64,000 nt of DNA from Actinomyces massiliensis 4401292 (GCF_000269805.1 NZ_JH711481.1:683779-747778), one strand, 5' to 3'. Shown: positions 46,479 to 61,485, numbered from the stretch's first letter. Program-made: numbers and translations. Notes: a model not told the origin generated them from the letters alone.

Positions 46479-47153
46479 TCAGGAGCTCGCCGCAGCCGAG
46501 CTGCTTGCGGCCAGGACTGCGATCAGGGCCCCATTCGTCGCGTCCACCGCCCGGGAGACGGCGCTGCCCGCCGGGTTGGCCCGGGCGATCTCCTTGATTC
46601 GGCGTTTGAGGGCGCTCCTGCTCAGTCCGGTCTGCGCCCGGGGCAGGACGCGCGTTGCGACGCTGAGTCCCTGGAGGATGGACAGGATGGTGCCGTCGGC
46701 CTCCGAGATGATCTGCTCGCCGCGCAGCACCGCGTAAAGGTGGTTGCGCAGTTGCTGCTCGGGGACGGGGTCGACCGTGGGATACCGTGGTGAGAAAGAG
46801 CCGAGGAGACCACCGGTGTCCACCGCAATGATCCCCGCTGCGGACAGCGAGGTCACGATGTCCCTGGTGGGGTTGAGTTTGCCCCAGGGCACGAGCGAGG
46901 AGAAGCGCTTCCCGTTCTTGGCCGGGAGGATCTGCAGGGCTCGATCCAGGACCGGATGGCCGGTGGGGGCGGGGTTGACGATGTTGATTCGCGGATTGCG
47001 GTCCTCGTTCAACGCGACGCGACCGGCCAGGAGGAGGTCGACCAGCAGGGCGCCATTCAAGCCGTAGGCCGCGTCGGCCAGGCGGCTCTCGGGCGACCCG
47101 GAGTCCTTGGTCAGCAGCAGGAAGAGCTTCTCGCAGATGAGCATCTCTGTCAT
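46479..47153 (-). CDS. GPP34 (GOLPH3/Vps74-like) family phosphoprotein
   Basis: A 224-residue protein of the bacterial GPP34 family. The opening MLICEKLFLLLTKDSGSPESRLADAAYGLNGALLVDLLLAGRVAL matches the LxExLLLLxxD...G...L..a..GA.LaDLxLxGRv pattern of GOLPH3 proteins. DPVPEQQLRNHLYAVLRG and a long C-terminal helix bundle (ALKRRIKEIARANPAGSAVSRAVDAT) follow. Eukaryotic homologues bind PI4P and retain glycosyltransferases in the Golgi; the bacterial function is unknown. The ATG 47153 is used; a TTG four codons earlier is possible. It is monocistronic and divergent from the Lhr gene. Confidence 0.85.
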   Translation of the reverse strand: MTEMLICEKLFLLLTKDSGSPESRLADAAYGLNGALLVDLLLAGRVALNEDRNPRINIVNPAPTGHPVLDRALQILPAKNGKRFSSLVPWGKLNPTRDIVTSLSAAGIIAVDTGGLLGSFSPRYPTVDPVPEQQLRNHLYAVLRGEQIISEADGTILSILQGLSVATRVLPRAQTGLSRSALKRRIKEIARANPAGSAVSRAVDATNGALIAVLAASSSAAASS

Positions 47154-47630
47154 GCGACCAGTCAACCGCCTCGTTACCGATATGTGATCCCTCTGTGGGG
47201 CGAATTCGGATCCCCCTGGAGGAGGAGTCGGGCAAGGAGTCGGACGGTCGGCCGCTGGGCTCCGGACAATGCTGCCGGTGTGCTCCCCCGCGGAGGGGGC
47301 CTGCGCCGCGCACGTGTGGGCGCCACTGGGAACCCTGGCCGTGCTTCCCTGGGTGAGCAGCTGGACCGATATCGGATTCGGCGGTCGGGTTCATCGGCTC
47401 GGGTTTCCCGATGGAAGGGGCCGGATCCCCGTTGCCGGAGTTCCGCCTTCCGGATGCCGACCCGACACCGCCTGTGCAGGCTCTGCGGGGCGGTCGAGAG
47501 CGGTGGCTGTGAGAGGCTGATGCGGGCTGCGGGCTGCAGGCTGCAGGCTGCATGCAGTGCGGAAGTCGGGTGCGAGCCGTGTGCAAGTCGGGCGCAGGAC
47601 GACGGGACGATCAGGAAGGCGGGTGACGGC
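47154..47630. other. 476-bp divergent gap between GPP34 and Lhr genes
   Basis: No supported gene. It contains a short GC hairpin (CTCCCCCGCGGAGGGGG near 47283), and tandem GCAGGCT/GCGGGCT repeats at about 47521-47552 followed by GTGCGGAAGTCGGG / GTGCAAGTCGGGCG imperfect repeats. The start of the Lhr gene at 47631 has no clear upstream signal except AGGAAGGCGGG. Confidence 0.4.
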
Positions 47631-53333
<5,703 letters not shown>

Positions 53334-53773
53334 GGCGCAGCATCGGCCGGTGGAGTGGATCTCACCGGGGTCGGGCGTCCGGGCAGGAGCGGGTGCTGTT
53401 GTCACCGGCCGGTTCGCCGCATTCGCTGCGGGACGGGTGTGTTATCGCCCCGCAGCGAGTGCGGCGAAAGATGCGCCTTCCGGCCTCGCTGCCGGGCGGG
53501 GGCCAGCGCCGTCGGGCGGACGGGGAGAAGATGTTCGCCTGGTCTTGTCCCTTCTGGCGCGTGACCGAGGCGCTGCCGGGACGGAGAGGAAGACGGGTTC
53601 TGACCGGCGGCCCGCCTGTGGTCGAGGCGCTGTCGGGGCCGCGCAGGAAGGGCCCGCGCCGCGCGATTTGTTGCAAGCATTGCATTGTGCGGGCGCTGTC
53701 AGGGGCGCGCAGGCGCGCAGGAAGGGCACTGCACATGGGAGAGCGGGGTCCAGACAGAGTGGGTGCGAGTTTT

Positions 53774-53789
53774 CCCTGTCATGACAGGG
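53774..53789. repeat. 16-bp perfect palindrome
   Basis: CCCTGTCATGACAGGG, without spacer, 26 bp before the long hairpin. It could be a protein-binding site or part of a termination structure. Confidence 0.6.
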
Positions 53790-53815
53790 TTCTTGAGTTT
53801 CCGTAGAAATGTGTT

Positions 53816-53865
53816 GATGTGCTCCCATGTGCACCGACCCCCCTCGGTGCACATGGGAGCACATC
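53816..53865. terminator. Long perfect hairpin (22-bp stem, six-C loop)
   Basis: The arms 53816-53837 (GATGTGCTCCCATGTG and following bases) and 53844-53865 are exactly complementary, with a loop of six C residues on the + strand; one further T-A pair extends it. The stem contains GTGCAC, also present twice upstream of the aldolase gene. Located 480 bp after lhr; it could be a terminator, an attenuator or a recombination remnant. Confidence 0.6.
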
Positions 53866-54358
53866 AGTATGTCGTGACGGTGTAAGTGAATTACTGGAAT
53901 AACAACGAAAAATGGCAATCCGCTCGCCGGTCCCCCATCCTCCCATGTGCGTATCACCTCCACAGGGCTGCTTCGCGTCGGCGGCCGGGGGTTTCGGATT
54001 CGACCTGGCCCCATTGCGGGGCTTGTCCCCGGCCGGGACCCGGCTCGCGCCTGAGGTCAAGGCTGAGCCCCGCGCCGTGCCCGCCCCAGCCCTACGGGAC
54101 CCGGCTCGCGCCCGAGGTCAAGGGACGAGGTCGGCGCGCGAGCGAGACTCAGCATCGCCTACATCGAGAGAACCGCGGGCAAATGCTGAAGGGTGGTGTG
54201 GTGGTGCGGGGAGCCGGAAGTGCGTGGGCCCCACCTTTTTCGGATGGGCTCGGATGGGCTCGATGGGCTCGGATGGGAGTAGGAGCGGATGGAAGCGGAT
54301 TCGAACGGGGCGGGAGGGCGCCGGGTCCGCCTGCGATCGGCGCGCGATAATTGGGGCG

Positions 54359-55243
54359 ATGACAGAAGCGACAGGGGCGACCGATCCGCACCCGCTCACC
54401 GGAACGGGCTTTATCTCGCCCGTCCCGCCCGGAATCGGTTGGCCCGGTGACCCGGCCGATACCACCACCCCCGTGGCGCACTCGGCCGACGGCGTGGCGC
54501 GCCTGGCCCGCTCCGCAACCGATATTCCCGCCCTTGACGCCCGGGTCAGCGTGTGTCGGGCCTGTCCGCGCCTGGTGGCGTGGCGAGAGCGGGTGGCCAC
54601 GATCGGCCGCCGCGCCTCCTTCGCGCATGAGCCCTATTGGGGGCGCCCGGTGCCGAGTATCGGGCCGGCCGATGCGCGCATCTACGTCGTCGGGCTGGCT
54701 CCCGCGGCCAATGGCGCCAACCGCACCGGTCGCATGTTCACGGGGGACAGGTCCGGCGACTGGCTGTGGGCCGCCTTCCACCGTGCGGGCATGGCCACTC
54801 GTGACACTTCGCGGCACGCCGGCGATGGGCAGGCGCCGATCGGCCTGCGCATGGGTGCGGCGGTGCGCTGCGCCCCGCCCGCCAACAAGCCGACGACGGC
54901 GGAGAAGGCCGCTTGCCTGCCCTGGATCGCCCGCGAACTCGCCCTCATGCCGCAGGTGCGCGTGCTGGTGGCGCTCGGTGGGATCGCCTGGGACACGGCA
55001 CTGAGAGTTGTCCGACAGGCGGGCTGGAGCGCGCCGAGACCCAAACCGCGCTTCGGGCACGGCGCCGAGGCGGTGCTTGCGCGCCCCGACGGTGATGAGG
55101 CCACTCTGCTGGGCAGCTACCACCCGAGTCAGCAGAACACCTTCACCGGCCGGCTCACCGCGGACATGCTCGACGACGTGCTCGCGCGGGCCGCCGAGCT
55201 GGCCGGGCGGCGAGTTCACGGCGTCTCCTCAATCTCCACGTGA
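54359..55243 (+). CDS. Family 5 uracil-DNA glycosylase (UdgB type)
   Basis: A 294-residue DNA repair enzyme that removes uracil, and often hypoxanthine, from DNA. The motif A region GLAPAANGANRTGRMFTGDRSGDWL (starting about residue 112) carries the Ala/Asn pattern of family 5 rather than the Asp of families 1 and 3. The second motif is SYHPSQQNTFTGRL. Cysteines in VCRACPRL, together with those in RCAPPANKPTTAEKAACLPW, fit the 4Fe-4S cluster. An N-terminal 60-residue extension is Pro/Thr-rich. ATG 54359 follows GATAAT by seven bases, suggesting a leaderless message. Its nearness to lhr places two DNA-repair genes together. Confidence 0.92.
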   Translation: MTEATGATDPHPLTGTGFISPVPPGIGWPGDPADTTTPVAHSADGVARLARSATDIPALDARVSVCRACPRLVAWRERVATIGRRASFAHEPYWGRPVPSIGPADARIYVVGLAPAANGANRTGRMFTGDRSGDWLWAAFHRAGMATRDTSRHAGDGQAPIGLRMGAAVRCAPPANKPTTAEKAACLPWIARELALMPQVRVLVALGGIAWDTALRVVRQAGWSAPRPKPRFGHGAEAVLARPDGDEATLLGSYHPSQQNTFTGRLTADMLDDVLARAAELAGRRVHGVSSIST

Positions 55244-55488
55244 ATAAGTCAGCACTGAAATATGAGGGCGATTCGCGCAACCGACGCCGGTGGGGTGACT
55301 GTGATCGTGATTCCGACAATCGGGGGCGGTCAGCGCGCAACCGACGTCCGGGCCCGGCCGGGGGCGGACTGCGAGCCGGTGCGGTCCGCCGTCCTGGAGT
55401 CCGGAATGTGAGGTGCCCTTGGTCAACCGGAGACGCTCTGGAACGATAATGGGACATTCGTCCCTCCATCAGGAAGAAACGAGACGCC

Positions 55489-56028
55489 ATGTCCCTCTAC
55501 CTCTTCGAGATCGTCCCTGCAGCATCCGATCGCGCCTCCGCCCGGGCCCTCATCGCCGCCGTGGATGAGGCCGCCTCCTCCGTATCCGCCGCCGTCCTGG
55601 AATCCCAGGTGACCTCAGGCCATGGGCGCGTGTTCACCGTCGTCGAGCACGACGGCGACCCGGACGCCCTGGGCGCCGCCGTCCGCGAGGGCCTCAAGGC
55701 CGTCGAGACCTCCGAGATCACCGGCCCCGACGAGGTGCGCCTGGTGGGCGCCGAGATCGAGGACATCCGCGGCCTGCGCGGATCGGCCGACTACCTCGTG
55801 GAGTGGGACATCCCCGCCGAGATCGACATGGAGACCTACCTGACGCGCAAGAAGGCGAATTCGCCCAAGTACGCCCAGGTGCCCGAGGTCAGCTTCCTGC
55901 GCACCTACGTGCGCGAGGACACGGTCAAGTGCCTGTGCTTCTACGACGCCCCCGACGAGGAGACCGTGGTGAAGGCGCGCGAGGCGGTCTCCACTCCGAT
56001 CGACCGCCTGCACAAGCTGTCCGACTGA
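55489..56028 (+). CDS. DUF4242 family protein
   Basis: A 179-residue protein. The C-terminal half, DYLVEWDIPAEIDMETYLTRKKANSPKYAQVPEVSFLRTYVREDTVKCLCFYDAPDEETVVKAREAVSTPIDRLHKL, matches the ferredoxin-like DUF4242 domain; a Streptomyces member has been described as nickel-binding, and the family is often found as a pair of repeats. The N-terminal half (YLFEIVPAASDRASARALIAAVDEAASSVSAAVLESQVT) looks like a second, degenerate copy of the same beta-alpha-beta unit. Cysteines occur in KCLCFYDAP. The ATG 55489 has AGGAAG upstream, and a GATAAT hexamer lies about 45 bp before the start. Confidence 0.8.
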   Translation: MSLYLFEIVPAASDRASARALIAAVDEAASSVSAAVLESQVTSGHGRVFTVVEHDGDPDALGAAVREGLKAVETSEITGPDEVRLVGAEIEDIRGLRGSADYLVEWDIPAEIDMETYLTRKKANSPKYAQVPEVSFLRTYVREDTVKCLCFYDAPDEETVVKAREAVSTPIDRLHKLSD

Positions 56029-56175
56029 CGGGCCGACGGGGCCGACTCACTCGCTCACTCGCAGACCGGCCCGAGGTGGGACACGGCCGCGACGAGTGAG
56101 GGGCTAGCGCAGTGACCTGAAGCAGCTCACCGGGGCGGACCGACGCGGCCGCGACGAGGACGGACGGGTGAGGGG

Positions 56176-59115
56176 CTAGTTCTTGCCCGATTTCCCCGGC
56201 CTCGGCGCTCCCGGCCGCTTCTTCGCCGCTTGGTCCTGAACCAGCACCGCCACGGTGCGCGCCGGCACGCTCACCGTCCCCGTGGACCGGTCGAAGCCGG
56301 TCTGCCGCACGACGTCGTCGGCCCCCTCGGCCTGGATCGGGGAGAGGTGGAAGTCCCGCCCCGCCAGCTCGGTCAGGGATTGGGTGAGCGTCTGCCCGGA
56401 GGCGTTGAAGACCACCAGGACGCCGTCCAGGGACGGGTCCACGTCCCGCTTCCCGGCGGTGTCATCGATGAGCATGACGATGATGCCCGGCGGGGCCGCG
56501 AAGCCCGAGCCCGGGAAGCTCAGCTTGTCCCGGATGAGGCCGGCGTCCCCCAGGCTGAACAAGGGCGTGGAGGAGCGCAGTCGCAGCAGGTCCAGGGCCT
56601 GCGCCCGGGCCATCGCGATCTCGTCGGGCGAGGGGCGCAGCCACGCATCCGCCAACAATGGCCCCTGAATGTGCCAGACCCCCTCGTTCTGCCTCGCCGG
56701 GGGCAGCCCTCGGCCGAATCCGTTGCGCTGTCCCGAGAAGTCGATGGCGTTGAACCAGTCCCCGGAGTTGTAGGAGTCCCGGTCCAGGGACTTGCTGCGC
56801 AGCAGCTCGGTGCCGGCGCACCAGAAGGACGGCGACTGCCCCAACGTCACCGTGGCCAGGCAGACGGTGTTCATCCGCACCCGTTCGGACACGGGCATCC
56901 CCCGCGGCAGCTTGTAGGCCAGCAGGTCGTACAGGGTCTCGTTGTCGTGGGCGTCGACGTAGTTGACGTTCTCCTGCGGACTGGAGGTGTAGGCGGCCGG
57001 TGCGCCGTTGTGGATGAGGTCGGCGCCCCGGCGCACTGAGCCGTCCGAGACCGTCATGACGTAGTCGGTCAGATTGCCCACCAGCCCCAGTCTCACCAGG
57101 TCGGTGCGGTGAGCCAGATCCGCCGACTGGTAGTCCCAGCTGCGCTTGTCGAGCCCGCTGGGCTGGGTGAGCAGGCCCGTGCCGAAGCCCTGGAAGATGC
57201 GGTGGTCGGCGTCGAAGGGCGCCCCGCCGTGGACGGCATCGCGCAGGCGGTCGTTGAAGACGCCGATGCCGGTGCCGTTCAGCTGCCCCTGGGTCGCCTG
57301 GACGAACAGGGCGTTGTTCGCGACCTCCCCGAAGTTCCAGCCCTCCCCGTACAGGTAGATCGAGGAGCCGTCGACGCCGTCGGCCTCCACGGTGAGCCGG
57401 TCCAGGGCGGTGCGCAGGCGCTCCATGACGGCGCGCGGGTGATGCCCCATGAGGTCGAAGCGGAAGCCGTCCACCCGGTAGCACCTGGCCCAGCGCACCA
57501 CCGAGTCGATCATGAGGCGCTCGCACATGGCGTGCTCGGTGGCGGTGTTGGCGCAACAGGTCGAGTTCGTCACCTTCCCGACGGCGTCGAGCCGGTGGTA
57601 GTAGCCGGGCACCACCCTGTCCAGAACGCTGAGACGGTCCTGCCCGCAGGCCGCCATGTGGTTGTAGACCTGGTCGAGCACCACCTGGTAGCCCAGGGCG
57701 TGCAGGGCGCCGACCATCTGCCGGAACTCGACGATGCGCGCCCCGCCGTCCTGGTGGCCATCGGTGGCGTAGGAGCCCTCGGGGGCGCCCCAGTGGAAGG
57801 GGTCGTAACCCCAGTTGTAGGCGTCGCGGTCGGCCACGGCCGACACCGCCGCCTGCTGCTCGGTGGAGGCCGGCCCCAGCCCCTTGGGGATCTCCGGGGA
57901 GTGCTGACCGGCCCGGTCCTCCGGGATCGTGGCGATGTCGAAGGTGGGCAGCAGGTGGATGGTGTTCATCCCGGCACCCGCCAATTCCGCCAGGTGGCGC
58001 ACACCGGTGGAGTCCTCCATGGTGAAGGCCCGGTAGGTGCCGCGCAGCTCGGCCGGGACGGTCTCGTCGGCGGCCGAGAAGTCGCGCACGTGCAGCTCGT
58101 AGATGCTGCGGGCGGAGTCGTTGCGAACCGGCGGGGCGGGGACGGCGGCCCACTGGTCGGGCGCCAGGCGCGCATCGGCGAGGTCGACGGCGACCGAGCG
58201 GGTGGAGTCGGTCGTCAGCGCCGTCGAGTAGGGGTCGGTGACGATGTTGGTCTCCACCCGGCGGGTGGAGGGCACGTACACCTTCACCTCCCACAGGTAC
58301 TGGCAGCCGACGCCGATCCGGCCGTCGGCGTTGGGCACGCACCAGCGACCGTCATCGCCCTGGATGGCGGGGGTGCGCGTGGCGGGGCCGGGCATTTCGG
58401 GCACGGAGCCGAGGGGATCGCCGGTCTGCCAGGTCAGCAGCGTGACGGTCTTGGCGGTGGGCGCCCACAGGGCGAAGGAGGGGCGGTCGGTATCGACGTT
58501 GTCGGAACTGTCGTCGTCGGGGCCTTCGGAACTGCCGTCGCTGAAGGTGACGCCCAGGTCGGCGCGGGAGGCGGCCTCGGTGTAGAGGCGGTCCAGGACG
58601 ATGGCGGTCTGCACGCCGGTGAAGGCGTCCAGGCGCCCCCCGTTGCCGTCCGTGTTGGCGTCCACGTGCTGGGCCACCGCCACCTGGCCGGTCAGGGCGG
58701 CGGCGATGGCGTCGCCGTCGAGCAGGGGCGTGCCGGCGGAGTCGGTCGGGCTCAGGGCGATATAGCCCTCCAGGTTGGGGTGGGCGGTGCGAACGCTCTC
58801 GGGCAGATTGCCGACGACGCGCAGGGGCGTGAGCGTGGGGGCGGCCAGGCCGTCCGCGCCCACGATGCGTCCGTGGACGGCGGCTGCACCGCCCTCGGGG
58901 GCCGTGACCAGCTGGAAGGCCAGGCCGGTGCCGGGGACGGGCCGGCCCGAATCGGTGACGACTTTCTCGCGGTTCATTCCCCTGGGCAGCAGGGACATCG
59001 GCCAGGCCAGGAGGTCGGGGGCGACCCAGTAGGCGCGCTGCTCCTCGCTGCCGGCGACGGGTGGGAGGGACGTGACGGTATCGAGTGTGAAGCTGATCGT
59101 GTAGGTGAAGGTCAT
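56176..59115 (-). CDS. Pullulanase / alpha-1,6-glucosidase, GH13
   Basis: A 979-residue debranching enzyme of the pullulanase-type alpha-1,6-glucosidase family, expected to hydrolyse alpha-1,6 branch points in glycogen, starch or pullulan. The N-terminal domain contains QRAYWVAPDLLAWPMSLLPRG, then a CBM48-like FALWAPTAKTVTLLTWQTGDP. The barrel motifs are ELHVRDFS, VLDQVYNHMAACG, VDGFRFDLMGHH (nucleophile), YLYGEGWNFGEVANN (acid/base) and NYVDAHDNETLYD (third Asp, D724). All three carboxylates are present, unlike the paralogue at 31505-34513. The C-terminal tail is basic (KKRPGAPRPGKSGKN). No signal peptide: a cytoplasmic, glycogen-directed role is likely. Divergent from the membrane-protein gene at 59291. 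Confidence 0.92.
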   Translation of the reverse strand: MTFTYTISFTLDTVTSLPPVAGSEEQRAYWVAPDLLAWPMSLLPRGMNREKVVTDSGRPVPGTGLAFQLVTAPEGGAAAVHGRIVGADGLAAPTLTPLRVVGNLPESVRTAHPNLEGYIALSPTDSAGTPLLDGDAIAAALTGQVAVAQHVDANTDGNGGRLDAFTGVQTAIVLDRLYTEAASRADLGVTFSDGSSEGPDDDSSDNVDTDRPSFALWAPTAKTVTLLTWQTGDPLGSVPEMPGPATRTPAIQGDDGRWCVPNADGRIGVGCQYLWEVKVYVPSTRRVETNIVTDPYSTALTTDSTRSVAVDLADARLAPDQWAAVPAPPVRNDSARSIYELHVRDFSAADETVPAELRGTYRAFTMEDSTGVRHLAELAGAGMNTIHLLPTFDIATIPEDRAGQHSPEIPKGLGPASTEQQAAVSAVADRDAYNWGYDPFHWGAPEGSYATDGHQDGGARIVEFRQMVGALHALGYQVVLDQVYNHMAACGQDRLSVLDRVVPGYYHRLDAVGKVTNSTCCANTATEHAMCERLMIDSVVRWARCYRVDGFRFDLMGHHPRAVMERLRTALDRLTVEADGVDGSSIYLYGEGWNFGEVANNALFVQATQGQLNGTGIGVFNDRLRDAVHGGAPFDADHRIFQGFGTGLLTQPSGLDKRSWDYQSADLAHRTDLVRLGLVGNLTDYVMTVSDGSVRRGADLIHNGAPAAYTSSPQENVNYVDAHDNETLYDLLAYKLPRGMPVSERVRMNTVCLATVTLGQSPSFWCAGTELLRSKSLDRDSYNSGDWFNAIDFSGQRNGFGRGLPPARQNEGVWHIQGPLLADAWLRPSPDEIAMARAQALDLLRLRSSTPLFSLGDAGLIRDKLSFPGSGFAAPPGIIVMLIDDTAGKRDVDPSLDGVLVVFNASGQTLTQSLTELAGRDFHLSPIQAEGADDVVRQTGFDRSTGTVSVPARTVAVLVQDQAAKKRPGAPRPGKSGKN

Positions 59116-59290
59116 GATGGTGTCCTACCGAACAGAGGCGTGGTGCTGATGCTGTGGCCTGAGCCGCAAGCGACTCCGCTCACGCCGTAGTCTTCTCCTC
59201 CTGGCCGCCGGGTGCTACCCCCGGGCGGGAGGCAAAAGTTGGGGAGGGCTGCCCGGTCCGGTGCGACCGGTGCGATGGCAGACTGCGGTC

Positions 59291-60574
59291 ATGACGTTCC
59301 CCCCAGTGCCCGAGCACCCCTCTGATCAGGGTCTCGACGGCGATCCCGGAGTCAGTGGAGTCAGCGGAGCTAGCGGAGATGAAGCTGACGGAGGTGACGG
59401 GGCGCATCGGTCGGCTGAGCTCGCCGGGTCGGCCGGGGGTGTTGGCGCCTACGCGGTCAATGGCACCCCCGGGACCGTCCCGGGCTCGGCGTCCTCCGCT
59501 CCGCTGAGCGGTTATCCGGGCGGGATGCCTTCCGGTCCGTATGGCGCCTCGTACTCTGCAGGAGCTCAGGCGGGCCCTCAGGTCCCGGGAAGCGCGCCGA
59601 TCGCATACGCGCACACGTATGGACACCAATACGGGCCCGTGCCCGGACGCAGGCCGATCCCCCGCCAGCCCTCCAGGGCCGGCCTGTTCGTGATTCTCGC
59701 TGCGCTGTTGACGTGTCAGCTGGCGTTTCCTTTTCTCAGTTCAATAGGGAGTTATGCTGGGTTTAGTCTGATCGATATGGTGTACCGGTTCGTATTCAGC
59801 TCGATGACATGGATAGTCGTTGTGGGGATTGTTCAGGCTGTCAAGCGCCGGCCGATTCCGAGTTTTATCCCCGCTGCGGCTATGTCGGTCGCCTCTTCAG
59901 TGTTCGACCTTGTCCTTGTCGTCGCTTATGCGGGTGGGCATACATTCCTGAGTGCAGTCACGAACGCCTCCTTCTTCCTTATTTCTTTGATCGAGGTCTG
60001 CCTGTTCATGATTGCCGGCTGGATGAGTTGCACGAGGCTTCGTGGTCGGCCCGGCTCACCACCGATTTCTGTGCTGCTGTCGTCTGGGGCAGCGCAGTTC
60101 CTGCTCGTTCTGGCAGCAGGGAGGCTGGTCAATGCGCCCGTTCTTCTGCTTATGAGTGGAGTCGGCGCGCCGTTCGACCAGTATGGAGCTGATATGAGGC
60201 TCGGGTACGGCCTGTACTGGTATGCGAATTCCCAGCCTGTGGGTGGTGCGGTGCCCTTCGGTGTGGGGCTGGCGATTCTTATCGTGGTGGGGCTGGCGGC
60301 GGCGGGAGCCGTCGTCATGTCTCGGCCGGGCGGGTCACGGGTCACACTCGTGGCGGGATCCGCTGTGGCTTCGGGGGTCTTCTTGCTGCACTCCCTGTAC
60401 GCTACGATCCTGACTTTTCTTGCAGAGTCGCACAGCCCTGGCGGCTCGTTCGAGGATCTGGGGTATGCGGTGCCGCTCGTGATCGCGGCTGCGCTCATGA
60501 TCGGCATGTCCTTGGCGGGGCTGGCGCCGAGCGCCCGCGCATGGTTCGCCGGCCAACGATGGTCTTCGTCTTGA
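59291..60574 (+). CDS. Hypothetical polytopic membrane protein
   Basis: A 427-residue protein with a disordered Gly/Pro/Ala/Tyr-rich cytoplasmic N-terminus (about 125 residues: GYPGGMPSGPYGASYSAGAQ, and onward) and then about eight to nine membrane segments (AGLFVILAALLTCQLAFPFL, WIVVVGIVQAV, LISLIEVCLFMIAGWMSC, and others). No family recognised. The membrane part, about 59715-60230, is visibly poorer in GC and uses A/T-ending codons unlike its neighbours, while the N-terminal tail has normal high-GC codons, as if a host-type tail were joined to an acquired membrane domain. ATG 59291 is the first start after the divergent promoter gap. Confidence 0.6.
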   Translation: MTFPPVPEHPSDQGLDGDPGVSGVSGASGDEADGGDGAHRSAELAGSAGGVGAYAVNGTPGTVPGSASSAPLSGYPGGMPSGPYGASYSAGAQAGPQVPGSAPIAYAHTYGHQYGPVPGRRPIPRQPSRAGLFVILAALLTCQLAFPFLSSIGSYAGFSLIDMVYRFVFSSMTWIVVVGIVQAVKRRPIPSFIPAAAMSVASSVFDLVLVVAYAGGHTFLSAVTNASFFLISLIEVCLFMIAGWMSCTRLRGRPGSPPISVLLSSGAAQFLLVLAAGRLVNAPVLLLMSGVGAPFDQYGADMRLGYGLYWYANSQPVGGAVPFGVGLAILIVVGLAAAGAVVMSRPGGSRVTLVAGSAVASGVFLLHSLYATILTFLAESHSPGGSFEDLGYAVPLVIAAALMIGMSLAGLAPSARAWFAGQRWSSS

Positions 60575-60591
60575 GTATTCCACCCTCTCGT

Positions 60592-60658
60592 CGAGGTTGA
60601 CATTCTCGAACGAGATCGACGGTGGCACCGTCGCCGTCGTCCCGAAATGTCGACCTCG
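60592..60658. repeat. Palindromic element, copy 13
   Basis: Lies 17 bp after the preceding stop and 18 bp from the stop of the convergent SDR-like gene. The right arm is degraded (CGTCGCCGTCGTCCCGAAATG), so symmetry is only partial. Confidence 0.88.
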
Positions 60659-60676
60659 TCGCGCGTCCGAGTTCGC

Positions 60677-61375
60677 TCAGGACAGGTCTGAGTAGGCCTC
60701 CGGCACGTCGGCGACCGCCTGGGCGATGAGCGTGCCGCCGTCCCGGAAGGGGATGACTCTGCCGATGCTGGCAGGCTCGCCGAGCACCGCTGCGATCACC
60801 CGGGCCACATTTCCGCGGGAGGTGGGCGCATCGGTTGAGGACTCGCCGGCCCCCACGCGGCCCACGGTGATGGCGCCGGTGGGCTCGTCCTGCGTGAGCA
60901 GGCCGGGGCCGAGGATCGTCCAGTCCAGGCCGGTGGTCTGCAGGTGGCGGTCCGCGGCTATCTTGGCGATGGCGTAGGCGCGCAGCGGGTGGTCGTCGGC
61001 CACCTCGCCGTAGGCGGTGATGAAGGAGACCATGATGTAGCGGCGCACGCCCGCCGCCTCGGCGGCCTCCATCGAGCGGATCGCAGCGGCGCGGTCGACG
61101 GCGTCGGTGCGCTCCGGCCCGCCCTTGCCGCCGGCCCCCGCCGACCAGACGACGGCGTCGGCCCCGGCGAATGCCTGGGCGAGCTCCTCGGTGCCGGCGT
61201 CCTCTACGGACAGGACCAGGGGTGTGGCGCCGGTGGCGGCGACGTCGTCGGCCTGGGCGGGATTGCGGATGACGGAGATGACCTCATGGCCGTCGGCCAC
61301 GAGCAGCGGGGCGGCCAGAAGCGCGATCTTGCCGTGGCCGCCGATGATGACGATGCGGGACGTGCTGTGCGACAT
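60677..61375 (-). CDS. NAD(P)-binding SDR-type protein (atypical short-chain dehydrogenase)
   Basis: A 232-residue Rossmann-fold protein of the NAD(P)H-binding / NmrA-like atypical SDR group. The glycine motif is RIVIIGGHGKIALLAAPLL (GGHGKIA), and conserved features include EVISVIRNPAQADDVAATGATPLVLSVED, VVWSAGAGGKGGPERTDAVDRAAAI and YIMVSFITAYG, with YAIAKIAADRHLQTTGLDWTILGPGLLT as the C-terminal substrate-side segment. Probably a sugar-nucleotide or quinone-type oxidoreductase or a regulator; the catalytic YxxxK is shifted (YAIAK). ATG 61375 follows TACGGT by six bases, a leaderless start; a longer frame upstream is rejected. Confidence 0.85.
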   Translation of the reverse strand: MSHSTSRIVIIGGHGKIALLAAPLLVADGHEVISVIRNPAQADDVAATGATPLVLSVEDAGTEELAQAFAGADAVVWSAGAGGKGGPERTDAVDRAAAIRSMEAAEAAGVRRYIMVSFITAYGEVADDHPLRAYAIAKIAADRHLQTTGLDWTILGPGLLTQDEPTGAITVGRVGAGESSTDAPTSRGNVARVIAAVLGEPASIGRVIPFRDGGTLIAQAVADVPEAYSDLS

Positions 61376-61455
61376 GCTGCGACCGTACTCCGTGCGGGCG
61401 GGGCCGGGCGAGCGCTTACAACGCTCATTTACCCCTTCCTGTACGGCCGTAAGGG

Positions 61456-61485
61456 GCGTAGCAAGGGGCAAACAGGCGTAGTAAG
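61456..61485. repeat. GCGTAGYAAG repeat motif, copy 2
   Basis: GCGTAGCAAG-GGGCAAACAG-GCGTAGTAAG, a near match to 46368-46397. It is preceded by CCCCTT...AAGGGG, able to pair, as in the first copy. It lies between the divergent SDR-like and TMEM175-like genes, 34 bp before the latter. Confidence 0.65.

Larger units (their letters stand above)
53334..54358. other. 1-kb gap without a supported gene, rich in palindromes and short duplications
   Basis: No frame shows convincing family features. The stretch holds a 16-bp palindrome and a 22-bp-stem hairpin (listed separately), a locally A/T-rich piece (53866-53930), two copies of GGACCCGGCTCGCGCC-GAGGTCAAGG (near 54038 and 54097), and a GGGCTCGGAT tandem run at 54243-54282. 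GATAAT (54346-54351) is the probable leaderless promoter of the next gene. Confidence 0.45.

Noticed and set aside
53334-54358. Several 60-190 codon frames after lhr
   Set aside because: Overlapping frames on both strands, Arg/Gly/Pro-rich, none with family features or a convincing ribosome site; the region is better described by its repeats.
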